Positions 25,001 to 38,821 of a stretch of 64,000 nucleotides of DNA are shown piece after piece (position 1 is the first letter of the stretch; each line of letters opens with the position of its first letter). The notes below the pieces were generated by a model. It made no database searches, had not been told where the DNA came from, and was given only the letters and a program-made list of their open reading frames with translations. This DNA is from Batillaria attramentaria (lineage: Eukaryota; Mollusca; Gastropoda; Batillariidae): positions 228,501-292,500 of the forward strand of contig JACVVK020000018.1 in NCBI GenBank assembly GCA_018292915.2, written 5' to 3'. Position numbers and translations under genes: made by a program.

Positions 25001-27541
25001 TAAACTCAGTATGTAAATTAGTGCAACCCGGCCTCCGGCCTTCCCCGTTGCCCCGCCAGCGATCTCTTGAAAAACTGAGGCATTTTCACAGTGTGGGTAT
25101 TACTGAGGCATTATTTATTGTTTTATATGTCTTTCAAAGTTACGTGCGTGCATTCATTCAGTGAAATGTTGTGTCACGTGAGTGAAGGGCCGGGAGGGGA
25201 TGTGACGGATCGGGGGGGGGGGGGGGAGGAGGGGCAGTGTACAGTTCACGAGGATCCTATACATTACAAGTGTACAGGACAATCCACTGTATGACTTGTC
25301 ATTTTGGACTACATGAACTGTGCATGTACATGAACATGTAAATGAATACTGAAGCAGGAAACGAGTCGGCGTGTCCAGGATCCCGTTTCAGTGCAGATCG
25401 AACAGACTGAGGCCGGGGGAAGTTTCAGTCCAAACAATGCACTCACTGTAGTGCTGATGTAGACCTTTCACTTACTTTTCGGTTTCGACTAGCTGCGTCC
25501 TGTTCGGTGGCCGGGTTGCCACTTCCTGTCATTGCAAATCTCAAGGCTGTATGAGCAATTAATTTGACAAGTGCCGAAGAGTGCTGTCCAATGAAAATCA
25601 TTATAACATTCCGCCTTATTTCCCAGCATGCAACTCTAGAATTGACGTGACAACATTGTCGTCTGCTTCGGCGTCACATTTATTTTGACCAGGTTGACGA
25701 AGTTCACGCCGGAATGTGGACGGGAAATAATGTTTTTGAGCTACTAGTAAGACAGACATTTGTTATCACGGCGATGACAGTTTTCAATATCGCTTTCGCT
25801 GACTCAGTGACTGACAAGAAATGAACAGGTAAGCTAATGTACAGAATGTCAGTTTGCGGCACAGGATGGCTGTTCACGTTCGGCGCAACTTTCAGGCGTG
25901 TTTGTGACTGCCGTGGCAATTGCTAAATGCACCACGGTCACAAAACTAGACTATGGCAACTTATCCAGAGACCAGTGCGAAAACAGAAGTAATTTAGGCG
26001 TGGCTGGCGCAGACCGTGCGGAGTATGAACTACAGGAGCGGCCAGAATTTCACACCTACACTCAACAGTCAAGCTACACTGCCTAGCATCAGCTGTTGTA
26101 CTCGCACGCATCCACTTTCACCGTTCACGCCAGGCCGACCTCCGCAAACATCCTTCATTGAGATGCTCTACACAGCTGTTTTGCCAGACGGTCTCGGAAA
26201 TGAACCCAACTACCGGGCCCGTGAAATTTCGCAGTTTATGATGGGTCTTGTTGACTCGTGTTTCTCAACATATTTATCCACATCCCGGCCATTCAGATGA
26301 CTAGACGGTCGCTACATTTGGACACAAGAGCAGACGGAGATGGCGGAAGAAAATTAAGTATTCAATTATACGTTTTTTGCCGAAGCAATCTCATCAACCC
26401 TCACCCCCCCCCCTCCCCCCGCTACCTTACCCCTCTACACTGTGCATAAGTGTTGTTGTGCACGTCCGAGGAAAAGCGCCAACATGGCGTGCGCAGTAAA
26501 TATTTATTAGCAAACGGCAATGCTGCATGCAACCAGTGCAGCACGTTATTTGTGCGGTGTGATGGAGCGGAAACGCCGGGTTCTCTGTCACCTGATCCCT
26601 CAGCAACACTGAGTCGCCCTGGAGATCCACCCACCAAACCCTGTGTTTTGCAGCGCCTTGTTATTTCTTTTCATTCTTTCAAGTTTTTTTCCCTCCTCTC
26701 TCTCTCTCTCTCTCTCTCTCTCCACTGACCTAGCGGCAAAGCTGGTGGCCCAGTCTTGGCAGTGCATGGGTAGCTTCTAACAACTCGTCTCAATGTAAAG
26801 TTTAGTTGATGTTATTTGGGATTTTAAAGTCCATACCAAGGGGCGCGACACATGTCCACAAGGTCTGTCTAGAGCTGAGGTGAGGGACTATGCAGGTGAA
26901 ATAACAGTCACTACTTCACAACACTGATTCACGAAAGTACATAAGTACTTCATCTCAGTCGAATCCTAAGATCTTATCTTACCTCAAGATACTAAAAAAG
27001 GCCGCCAAATCGTCCATTCCTTTTGAAATTTTCTCAGCATAAATTACGATATCTGATCCAGCTTGTCTCATGTCATATGTATACATGTATGTAACTGATG
27101 CGGTATTCGATGTGGGTGGTATGTGGTGAAATCTCACCGATTTCTACCCAGACAGGTCTAAATTCTAATGTATTAATGTTTAACCTCAGCGTGTGGTCTC
27201 GGCGGAAGGGCACTAATGTACTATTCAAAGCCGTGTGTAATGATAAATCGCCCGCAGGAGACTTAAAAATATCACCACGGTCTAAACTTTAATCGTTTAC
27301 CCATAGGCTTCTCACATACCTCATCAATACCGGCTAGACGTCCCCAGGGCGCTAGCTGCCGGCGGTGGGCCGGCATCAATCATTTACACTTGTAACCATG
27401 AACCGCCGCTCGGATAAACCAATCAGTTACTTCAGCCATTTCAACGACCTTTCCATGCAGTTCTGTTAGGGGAAAGACTGGATGTCGCCGTACTTATTAT
27501 AGATTCTCAAGTTGCTTTCCTTGGTGTCTACGACACAAGAG
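25001..27541. other. Gene-free stretch
   Basis: A G run lies at 25211-25226 and (TC)n at 26697-26722. Open frames up to 94 codons (for example 26016-26300) are unrecognised. I see no supported gene. Confidence 0.5.
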
Positions 27542-27845
27542 TCTTGCTTTCCAGAGAATCGGCTGCATTTGTACCATTTTGATACTGGAAGACTGTGTCA
27601 CCACACTATAGAATTCTTGCTTTTTTCTGGGCTCAGCTACACTGTTACCGTTCTGTGTGTGAGGAACTGTATCTATACGGTGCCGGAGTCATGCTTTCCG
27701 AGGCCCGTTCAGCTATCCGTTCCTACCGTTCTCTTTGGGGTGGAAACGGTATTCCATGGTATCCAAAATTCTTGCTTTCCGTGGATCAACTACATTTCTA
27801 CCGTTCTGTTTAGGGTGAACACTTTTCTTTAGTATCACGAATGGT
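27542..27845 (+). repeat. Four-unit degenerate tandem repeat, about 72-81 bp
   Basis: TC(T/A)TGCTTTCC-type unit starts lie at 27542, 27614, 27689 and 27770. Each unit continues with a CAGCTAC-like part and TACCGTTCT(G/C)T. Units are about 60-75% alike by eye. An overlapping 106-codon frame is a by-product. Confidence 0.75.
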
Positions 27846-29578
27846 GTATATAAACTCGAGTCTTGTCGTTGCAGAATGCATGGCCTTCACACTGTCACTA
27901 CCTACTAAAGTCAGCCATTGCCTAGGGCCATAGAGCTAGACAGATGTAGTAGATACAGTTCTGTGCCTAGGGCAGTAACAGTTGAATAAAGCCACCCATG
28001 ACGGACAGTCCCAGATGTATGTGTGTCATTTTATAGGTACCATAATGTATAAACTGGGATAAAGGGCAATCAGCCTTGCTGTTCTCCTGGGGGATTGTAG
28101 TGGCGGATGTACGGCAGACTCAGTGACGCAGACAGGGGGTTCTGTGGATGGGAAGGGGAGTGGAGGGAGGGGATGTCACTATCAGACTTTTGTATGTGTG
28201 TGCACTGTCACATGCGTCCTTACTCCAACTTAAACGTAGAATATATTTAAACTGCTTTTGTTTCTTTTCTTTTTTTTCATTACTTTTATTTCCGGGAGTT
28301 ATGTGGGTACAGCCAACGTGGGCAACACAACCCTGTGGCTCTTTGATCTCCTAATAGTCCCCTATAACTTGCTAGACCATGCCTGTCTACTGACTATTAC
28401 TGGTGTGAACATGTCTTAATTTGGTCGTTCGATCGTAGGGATGAAGAACTTGGGGAAGGCTGCAGACATGTTGGTGTCCCCGCTGGGAGGATAAATGTCA
28501 CGGTATTACTTCAGGGGATGTCAGTACTGACTGTGACCCTGTATCGATCCTGTCCCTCGACAGTCTCCAAACAGATTGCACGTCAGTTTGTTTCACACAG
28601 TACGAAGAGCGAAGTTAGTCCTAGTCTTATGCGCACATAGACTTTGTAATAAATTGTCCTTTGTCTACCAGTATTTCCTCTAAGTTGTAGTTCTGTCCGG
28701 CCAGAGACACACATATAACGATTCCTCTGTGTCTCTGATCCAGCCAACTTCTACCACGGAGTATCAGTCATGTGAAACCACCCCCCCAACAGATACATGC
28801 CCCCCGATACCCCCACCCCCCCCCCCACTCCCCGTTTATCGAGACGTCTAGCGTTGACACTGTTTGCGGTTGCCGGCAATGGTTAATGCTCCTTTAAACA
28901 TGTCAGCTTGATCCCGATTCTGATATTTGCAAGGAAGGCGAAATACCGAGGCTTACCCAGAAATGGCTCCTAATTCCCACGCAGTGTGTGTCATACGGAG
29001 TATTGACGGGCTTGACAGATCTGTAGGCTGTGTGTGCTGTGACATATGGTCAGGAAAGCGCTGGGCATGGTCATAGTGTGTGGGGGGGGGGGGGGGGGTG
29101 GAGGGAGGTGTGTGACGGAATGCTATCTGACACCTTATCGACTGACTGGCCGACGGCAGACAGACCGAAACGTATCAGACGGTAAGTAGCTACAGATGGA
29201 CATGCGTACATGTGCTAGAGCTGAGAGTTCCATAGACATATAAAGATGTGTAGTTGAAAAGACATTCCAGGCAGCACTAGCCGGCCTCAGTACTGATACT
29301 ACTATGGGACTATAGATGAACTAGTACAGGTGATCCTGGACTGAATGTCCACGGTTCAAACACACCGTTTTCATTTCTCTAGATTCTGTAGGCAAGACTG
29401 AAACCGAACTGATGGTAAGCGCCTGCACATTTTTAGCAAAGTACTTGTAACTGAAAGTCAGTCGTACGCGAATAGCAAGAATGTGCACATTTCAGGTAGT
29501 TCCAGCGCACTACGATGGGAGTGGATTTAGGTGAGCCTGAACTGGATTATCTTGGTTCTCAATCTTACACAGTCATCG

Positions 29579-29616
<38 letters not shown>

Positions 29617-30121
29617 GATAAATAAATAAATACAACTGTTTCTACTCAGTTTGGATTGCCCTTTCCACGATGTGAAAACACACACTAGTTTTTGTTTTTG
29701 TTTTCGCGTTTGTTCATAACTACCACCAGCATGCCTTGCTCAAAGAATAAGACTGGAAATGTTTCACCCCGCGGCTGAGGCCTCTCTCTCTCTCTCTCTC
29801 TCTCGCAAATGCAATGCAGCTGCACAGAGCTGCTACCCTTCCCTCCAGCAAGTCCTCAAACAAAAGCTGGGCCGTGTAAAAATGTTGTAAGATGTTTGAA
29901 ATCTGGGGTAAAGTTGGCGAGGCGTGTGCGCCTCATCGTGGGGCCCTGGGGTGAACGATGTTGGCAGGCGGCAACCGTACGTTACAGGGCCTCTGGGTGT
30001 CGACACCGCCCGTCAGCAGCCTGCTTTCATAGGTCAGGTGCGCAACCTCATGAAGAAAATTCCATCCCTATAACTACACGCTATCTATCTCAAAGGAGTA
30101 AACTTCAGGGCCAGTATGGTG
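27846..30121. other. Gene-free stretch
   Basis: C/G runs lie at 28800-28830 and 29079-29098, and (TC)n at 29585-29617 and 29782-29804. A 108-codon frame at 29809-30135 ends inside the next MITE and is unrecognised. Confidence 0.5.
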
Positions 30122-30389
30122 CTAGTCGAGGTTAGGGCTTTTAGCCCCGGGTTAGAGTCTAACCTCGAACTAAACTAGCTCTAGGGTTAACTTTTTTGTT
30201 TTATCAGTCAGGAATCAGGAAGCGGGCCCATTCCAGGAAGGTGCCTGAGCCGTTATAGAAGGATTTTTTTTGCTTCCTTTCTTCGCTTCCTTTTTTATTT
30301 AATTTTGCTTTTGGGTTTCTTTTGTCCTAGTCTGGGTTAGGCCCGTAGCCGTGGGTTAAATTAACCTCGACTTTTACATACGGGCCCTA
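30122..30389 (-). mobile_element. GGGCCC-ended MITE, copy 3, inverted
   Basis: Read on the minus strand, it begins GGCCCGTATGTAAAAGTCGA (plus-strand right end at 30386) and follows copies 1 and 2 throughout. The other end stops at GTCGAGGTTAGGGC and lacks the last ten or so bases. CTA abuts both edges (30122-30124 and 30387-30389), compatible with a 3-bp duplication or chance. Confidence 0.85.
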
Positions 30390-32118
30390 GTCTGGTGGTG
30401 CCGTGCACGTGAACGTGAACGAACTTTCGTTCCGGGCACCAAGCACCCTATATCTGCCTGCTACCGTGCCTAGGGTCACGTTCTTGAGGGTACTACGCTG
30501 TGGATGTTCAGTGGTGGTGCGACTCGAAGACTTCAATCTTCCACCACCTTCTGACACTATGATTTTGGCATGAACTTTGACAAAGGCACCTTTTTTTTCC
30601 CATATTCACAAGTGTCAGAACTGAACGGATGGTCGGTGGAAGAAGCGGATAAAGGCCAATTTAAGACTTGGACTTTCTCAACTGGAAGCAGGGGATCAGT
30701 GGTACTGCGGCATGAACCCTGACTGTCTGGCGGAGACCTGCGTTCAGTTTGCGGACATCCGTGCTTACTGATAATACCCGGCTTACGAGGAATCCCCTAA
30801 TATAATTATTACCTGCTTAGGACCAATAAACACTGGCTACCACTCTGCCTTATTACTATGCATGGATACGCATGTCCACTGGTGGCCTGAATCGGACTCG
30901 CGGCGGAACGAGTTCTGCACGCCGGGACTCGGGAAGCACATAATGAGATGAGAGAAAGCATGTTCTGCACTCTTCTGCAATAATTCCCTGTGGGACGCTG
31001 GCATCACACCCGGCTACGGCCATGCGGCAGACTCAGGGAACTGGGCGGCAGCTATTAGCGGAAATTAAAAGAACAGTGAACACGTGGGCAGTGGAATTCT
31101 CCCCGAGGACCGGTGCAATTTCCCACCAATTGATCAGAGAGACTGGACTGGTGGATGAGGCCACAGGTGCCTCATGTTTGAGACGGATCCAGATACACGT
31201 AGCAGACTGATTTTCCAAGCGCACACGGGGTGCGGTAAGGGATGGTGGTCGTTCAGTCTTTGTCTGTCTCAAGAACCCACATTAAGTTTGCAGATCAGAG
31301 GAAGCTCTGACCTGGTACAATTTCTCTGGCATTACATGTAATCGACCACTCTAAGCAAGATCTCTGGGCCTTCCCCCCTTCAGTCAACCACTTTACCACT
31401 TTGCCGTGGCGGTGGAGCTCATACTGCATAGACCCGGCTTCCAAGATCTCGTTCAGCGTCTACAGACACAGTTGTGCGCCCTGTTGGGACAGGGGTATAG
31501 AGGGCAGAGGGTGAGAGCCTGGATAATGATACCAATTTCTATCTCAAGGGATCAGAAGGGATGTTAACAACTCAGTGAAGATCTACGAGCGCAATCTACT
31601 ACACAGCCTGGTATGAATGATTTGATGGACTCTCGGACCGTCCATCTCGCCACCCCACTCCCCACTTCACCTGCAAGATCCGCGTGTGTGCGTGCCTCAC
31701 TACATAATGGTTCTAACTGGGCGTCTGGAACGCATGGTAAACAAACGGTACCCGCGCCGCACCCGACGGTGGCTGTATACACAGGCCTTGTACAGTTCTT
31801 GTCGTGTATTGATTTGCCTGCTAGGCAAATGCTGGTATGTGGGATGGAGAGGTTTCTGATTGACGAGGAACTTGTTTTGGCTCTAAAGATGTGAGGCTTA
31901 GATTGCTTTGATGTGATTTTGCAGCCTCCCCCCTGCAGCATTTCCTGTGTAAATCGTGGTTGTTGGGGTTTGTTTTGGTTTGATTTTGTTTGGGTTGATT
32001 TTTGTTTGTTTTGTTTTGTTTCTGAGTGGTACCGACATGTATCCGATGTGTTAAAACCGTTGTCATGAACTTAGCGTTCGCTCGGTAGAAAACCTGATAA
32101 ACCTTATGCAATGCAAAA
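30390..32118. other. Gene-free stretch
   Basis: No gene recognised. A G/T-rich stretch covers about 31953-32025. Overlapping frames at 31564-31941 on both strands are unrecognised. Confidence 0.5.
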
Positions 32119-32290
32119 GGGTGGGTGGGTGTTTGGGAGTTCAGCGTCCTTTCAGTTCCACTGACCACGTATGGGTGATATTTCGCAGACGGGCAGCACA
32201 ACGCCACAAGTATCTGGCCCCGGCTGGGATTCGAACTCGCGACCCGAGCATTAAAAGTCCAACGCTATACCATTCGGCTATTCTGGCTTT
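32119..32290 (-). mobile_element. tRNA-derived SINE (main family), copy 2, diverged
   Basis: Read on the minus strand it has the A-box-like CCGAATGGTATAGCGTTGG, the B-box-like GAGTTCGAATCCC, a diverged body and the ACCCACCCACCC tail. It lacks the GCTGGCTTTTTCATCG block seen in the other copies. No clear target duplication was found, so it is probably older. Confidence 0.85.
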
Positions 32291-33296
<1,006 letters not shown>

Positions 33297-35078
33297 GTTG
33301 AGAAACAGCTAACGGGTAGGGGGGGGGGGGGGTCAGGGAGTGAAAAAATAGATGAGAAAGAAATACACAAGATTAATCTGTCTGAACCTGATGCTGTCCA
33401 CATTTGCCTTCTGTCTGTCTTTCTCTCCCTTTTCGATTTTTGTCTACAATTTCCCTGTAATTTCCCTGAGCTTGGCAAACGTCTCTTCGAATTACAGCCT
33501 AAAGGTGTGAATACTCGTCTGATCTTGCGTGCAGTTCTCTGCTGGAAAACGATGTGCACCGAGAGGCTGGCGTTAAAATGCCAGTCTGATTTGCCCGGAA
33601 GACCCTTCATGCGCGTTAGGAAGCCTTCGGGAACAGCAAAGCGTCCGCAATACGTCTGTTTTCTGGAGGAGTGTGTCCTTTTTACCGATAACGTGTACGT
33701 GATCAACGTTTGACAGTGACTGGGTTTATTCCCTGTTACTTACCGTCTTCGCTCATTTTCAACAAGAGCCGTGGGCTTTATAACTATGACCATGTTGTTT
33801 ACAAACTGTAGACAACTGTAACGCCCGTAATGTCAACTGAAAATTGAGACTTTACGCGATCGACGCTTGGCGGCAGTAACTGGGTGACAGTGAGCTGTGA
33901 ATTTATGCTATAATTTACTTCCTATCGACAACTCAAACGCCATAATGTCAAATGATAATTCAGACATCTCCATTACGACGCGTGGCAGTGAATTTGCAGA
34001 GGTAGGGTTTCTTCCACGTTATTGACAATTTTTGGTTATATTTCAGAAAGAGCTGCGGACTAGTTTCATAATCACGGTCAGTTTTTAACCACCTGTAGAC
34101 AACTGGAACGCCCATGCTGTCAACTGGAAAATTCAGACACAAGCATACTCATGATGGTGGGAGTCGCTTACTGGAAAGCCCTAACAGAACCATGTCTTGC
34201 AGAACATTACTAGTTCTGTAACGGTACACAGAGGAAACGTCTTTTTGGGGGTTAACTCCGCGCACGCATCATGTCGAGGAGGGCGCATGGTTGATAGCTG
34301 TTTAGGGGAAACGAGATTGCCCAAAGTGACACTGCTCTCAACGGGTCGGATTTCACATGTTTTAAGCGCAAGCCGGTTTTTAAAAGCAGGAAAAAGGGCG
34401 GGGTGGGGAAAAGGGGGGGGGAGGGGGGGGGGCTTTTTAAGCGCCTGTGAGTGAGTCACCTTGGGAGGACGAGGTGGCGTGTTCTTGCGTTGCGTAGCTC
34501 TGATGGGCTGTCACTTAATTGTTCTTCACACAGATCTTCACTGACAAGGCGAAAGAACAAGCACTGGCAGTAGTTAACACGATCGGAACTTCTTTCAACA
34601 CGTTTCGCGCCTGTAGCAGCAAGTAAAGGCTGGAAACGTATTAGTCACTGGTGTTCGTTTACACCGTTGTTCACAGTGTGCATGTGTGTATTCTGCTCTA
34701 CGTACATGTGTCTGAACTCTGAAACCTTGTTAGTTTTCGTCTTGTCGCGTGAATTTAACAGTTACAAAAATAGGAGTTGGCGGGAAAGGTAGAGCGGAAT
34801 GTCATTTAGTTATGTTTGTATTTACACTATTGTATGCACCGTACATATTAACGGGTACATGTATGTCTGTTCAAGCTTTCAACCTGGCTTATGTATTGAA
34901 GAGGCAAATGCTGCACTGAAACTCCACCATGTACACACGGCTGATGATTCATCGTCGTCGTATTCAAAACATTAAATATGTAAATTAAATTATTCTCAGC
35001 CAGACGCTGACGCTTCACACTGCCTTCATTTTCACTCGACATATAGCATAACCCACTCTTTTTCGTGTGTTGTTTCAG
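33297..35078. repeat. Gene-free stretch with a degenerate repeated motif
   Basis: A segment like TAGACAACTGTAACGCCC, then ATGTCAACTG and AAAATTCAGAC recurs at about 33809, 33926 and 34093 with diverged spacers. G runs lie at 33319-33332 and 34408-34432. A polypyrimidine tract and acceptor CTTTTTCGTGTGTTGTTTCAG ends at 35078. Confidence 0.5.
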
Positions 35079-35612
35079 AGGAAAGACCGCCGCGAGATGA
35101 CGCGCAATGACAGAAAGGCCTTGTCGTCTGCTTCCTCTACTCCTCTTCTGGTTCCTGGTACGGTCCTCTGTCTCCAAACGCTGCTGCCGCACTATGCCGC
35201 CAGGTCACTGAAAGTTCATCGGCCATGCCACGCTCACAGCTGTCCTCCCTACGGATATCCGTTTGTGACAGAGCACTGCCTCATAACCGATACAAACACA
35301 TGCCTGGGTTATTAGTACGCGCCTGCAACGAATAACTGCGTGGACTTGGGTGTGGATGTCAGTGCTACTGTCTGGAAATTTTGTAAAAGAGCCTATTTCA
35401 GTATTCGGCCACTGTGAATGGACTGATTACTATGTGAATGTTGCTCATCTGTGCTTTGTATGACAAATTGACTGTGCCAAATATTCATGAAATTGTGTTG
35501 AGGTTGGATCAGTCTGTATTGATACCAACACCAAACCCCGCGGACAGTATCAAGAAACGGTTGTAACAGACTCAAGCGTTGACTGGTTGTGACTGTGACA
35601 AGTCTTGCTGTG
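35079..35612 (+). other. Probable 5' UTR of the LRR-Ig receptor gene
   Basis: A good splice acceptor (TGTTGTTTCAG ending at 35078) precedes this stretch, which runs without an obvious donor into the first coding exon. I infer a 5' UTR exon continuous with coding exon 1, holding short upstream ORFs, and at least one upstream non-coding exon not identified. There is an in-frame stop (TGA 35580-35582) before the chosen start. Confidence 0.4.
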
Positions 35613-36576
35613 ATGTCAGCCACTATCTCCACAATGTGCGAGGAACGCCGACTAACAAAACGGATACACGTCATCACGACACTGCTGTTTGCAAGCCTCC
35701 TGAACGTGCTGCTGCCGGACCTTGGGGTGCAGCTGGCATTAGCGGATCATGGATGCGAACACAACGTGGCACACACCCTGGCCAACTGCAGCAATGGTGC
35801 GTTGGATAAAGTACCTTACGGCCTGCACTACGCCATCGAGGAGCTTGACCTCAGCAACAACAGGTTAGTCATTCCAACCAGGTAGCCGGCACTCATAGCT
35901 TTACTGGAACCTGATGTTTGCATTTCATTAAGTGAATTTAAGTGAAATAAAAAATTGACATCTCTAGTCATATGAATGATAAAGAACTTGGGGGTGGGGG
36001 TGGGTGGGGGGTAGAACATAGAATATTTCACACTTCCTACTTTCGTAAGCAGTTTTCTACCTTTGCATTTCCCTGAATTAGTTTTATCATTTGTACTTCT
36101 TTCCAGGTTCACAAACTTGACTGAGTATGCCTTCAAGAGCTACACCATGCTAAAGATCCTACGGCTACGCAACAACTCCATCAGGTCTATCCACCGTGAT
36201 GCCTTCAGCAACCTCAATCAGCTGCACACCCTGGACCTGTCCAACAACGTTCTCCACTCAGTCCCTAGTGAGGTTCTGGGCGGACTCTCCAGCCTGCTGA
36301 ACCTCAACCTGGCTGCTAACAACTTGATGCTCATCATGGACGACGCATTCAAAGGGCTGGACAATCTCAAAACTCTTGACCTCAGTGGGAACAGGATAAG
36401 CGATATGGACCCCAACGCCCTCAGAGGACTGTCCAAACTTCAGGTACATTACATGTCTTGGGAGCATTTCTTAGGCTTACTGGTAGTTCGTTTTACAAGT
36501 TCTTCTAGCAGATTATAACGTGCTGCTCACGGTGTGGTCAGAAATAACTTGCCTGACCCATGGAAGCAACCATCTG

Positions 36577-36625
<49 letters not shown>

Positions 36626-38348
36626 GTGACAACTTCTTTGAAGTACTCCGAAATTCTGACAATGTCATGCAGTATATCATTTGCCATTCCAGATTCAGGT
36701 TTTGAGTTCATGGTTGTCCACTCTGCTGTACTACAGGGTGCTGCAGTTAGGGTTCATCTGGCCTACATGTTCAGTTACAATGCATGAATTTTCCACCGAG
36801 ATGTGCTTTTTGACAACTAACTAAAATGTTCTGCCACAGGTGTTGAGGCTGGAGAACAATGCCTTGCGCAGCCTGCACCGAACGACCTTCCAGCACCTGT
36901 CTCCAAACCTCCTGCAGGTCCACCTCTACAACAACCCCTGGATCTGTGACTGCAAGATTCGTTGGCTGCGGGAGTGGATGGCCAACGGCACAGACGCCAT
37001 CTGGCAGCATGCCGGCAACCCTGTCAAATGCGACGGTCCTTTGATAACCCGTGGGAAGGCAGTGAATACCATACCACTGGACGAGTTGGCGTGTAAGGTG
37101 GCGATGAGGACCAGTGGATCATCCATGACAGTTCCTGAGGGAGCTGAGGTTAATCTGGAGTGTGTTTATTTTTCCATTCCGGACGCACGCCTCGTGTGGC
37201 TTAAGAATGATGTGCAGATAAACTTCGCTGACTACCCTAAAAAATACAACATGACACAGGCAGGTTCCGCTACCGTCACTACCCGGTTACACATCAGAGA
37301 TTTTCAGTACGAGGATATCGCAGAATATGAGTGTCTCGCAGAAAACGTGTTAGGCTACGACTCAGAAAAGTTTAAAGTGACGCTCGTGGGGGTGGACTTC
37401 GACTCTGTCCGCAAACAGCCCATTATTGCACCGGCAGGTTCTGCTGGTATAGACACCAAAAGTGTTGTGGTTGCCGTGGCTGTAGTCTGCGGACTCATTC
37501 TCTGTGTCGTTTTGGGTGTTCTCATCTTCTGCTGTGTCTTCCACATGAAGCGGAGACAGCAGGAGAGGCGGGACGCTGTGGTTGAGAATGTGAAGAAACA
37601 TTTCATGGAAAACGAATCTCCCACTAGAATGAACAGTGAGCTACAGAAGCCTAAACTGGACCACGACGACACAAACTCAGAGTCCAATAGAACTAATGAC
37701 ACAAACGCTACGCAAACCAAGCCAGCCATAGACGATCAGTACCCCAACCACGTCGGGGAGCCTGTGTTTACGTTTCAGCAGCCTGGTTCTCCGTTTGCCA
37801 ATGGGAACACGTATGTGTCATTTGGCAGTGAAGTGACGGACCCGGAGCTGATGCCTATGTATCCACAGGCTAACAGCACAAGATACGAGGGCTCACAGAC
37901 GGAGTCCACAACTCCACTGTTAGGTCGCTTCACGCCTTCTGTGTTTGACTCGGACGGGGACCCATTCGATGACTCGATGCATCATCCTGTGTATGAACCA
38001 GCTACCATGTACCATCCTCGCAGGAACCATTTCCCTAACGTCAATGGTTCGATTCCACACACTCCAGGCAGTGTTCGCTCAACGACATTCATTCCCGCGC
38101 CAAGGCATCCTGATTACCAGGACTATCGAGAGCTACGCTACCCGTACAACACACCTCCCTCTCAGCGTATGAAAAGTATGTCTGTTGGGAACCTTGGACA
38201 CATACCCGCACCCCGCAAGCCACCAAGGATTTTCCATTCTCGGGAGCTCGTAGAGATGAGCCCCCACGACACAAGCGGTAGTGCTAGTGACTATATGACA
38301 GTGCCACAGGCATCGTTCTATGGCATCAAGCCGGGGACACCAGTGTAA
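35613..38348 (+). CDS. Leucine-rich repeat and Ig domain single-pass membrane receptor (Kekkon/AMIGO/LRIG-like)
   Basis: Coding exons are 35613-35863, 36107-36443 and 36840-38348. All introns are GT-AG and phases close (698 residues). The start is the first ATG after an in-frame stop; a second ATG at 35634 is also possible. Residues about 20-44 are a hydrophobic signal sequence. A cysteine-bearing LRR N-cap follows (about 48-70), then about six 24-residue LRRs (75-220, e.g. LKTLDLSGNRISDMDPNAL). The LRR C-cap is NNPWICDC to about 284. One Ig domain (288-378) has Cys304, Trp316 and Cys361. A transmembrane helix spans about 404-430, followed by KRRQQERR and a 260-residue tail. The tail has SDYMTVPQ, a proline/arginine stretch APRKPPR, and ends GTPV, a class I PDZ ligand. 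Such proteins act at the cell surface in adhesion, neural wiring or growth-factor-receptor control. One Ig domain and a PDZ-ligand tail are most like Kekkons, but orthology is not proven. Confidence 0.95.
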
Positions 38349-38821
38349 ATATACTGGAACTGCATCGTGTGAATTGTATTCCCTCACTGACCTTACACTG
38401 AAACTTAGAAGTGTGCTGGTATCTGGGGGATGACTGAAGACTGTGAAATGAAAAATGTAAAGCTGTTTTGTATTGTGCCATTGCTGTGTGTTCGCACGAA
38501 AACAGGCGTCTGTAACTTTTAACCCAAGAGTAAATAACATTTCCATCGCATACTGCCACAAGGAGTTGAAAATATTGTAACATAATTTATTTTAGTGCAC
38601 TAATATTAACCTTTACCTTTTTTTGCAAGACAAGATCAGAGATAAACATTGAATTATCAGTACCCCTCAGCCGTACCAGATGGTTTTCATGTGTACATGT
38701 GTGTGCCACAGTTCTTCAATTCACCATCAATTCTGTATTATTCATAGTGTGTTTGATACCTGACAACAGCATGGCAAGTTAGAAGACTGTGATCAGCCCA
38801 GTTCATATTTGCTTGAATAAA
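38349..38821 (+). promoter_or_regulatory. 3' UTR and first polyadenylation signal of the receptor gene
   Basis: The first canonical AATAAA after the stop is at 38816-38821. Further AATAAA sites at 39214-39219 and 40003-40008 could extend the 3' UTR to about 40.0 kb. The 135-codon frame at 39479-39886 lies in this A/T-rich part and looks non-coding. Confidence 0.5.

Noticed and set aside
38133..38561. 142-codon minus-strand frame over the receptor gene end
   Set aside because: It is an antisense shadow of the receptor's last exon.
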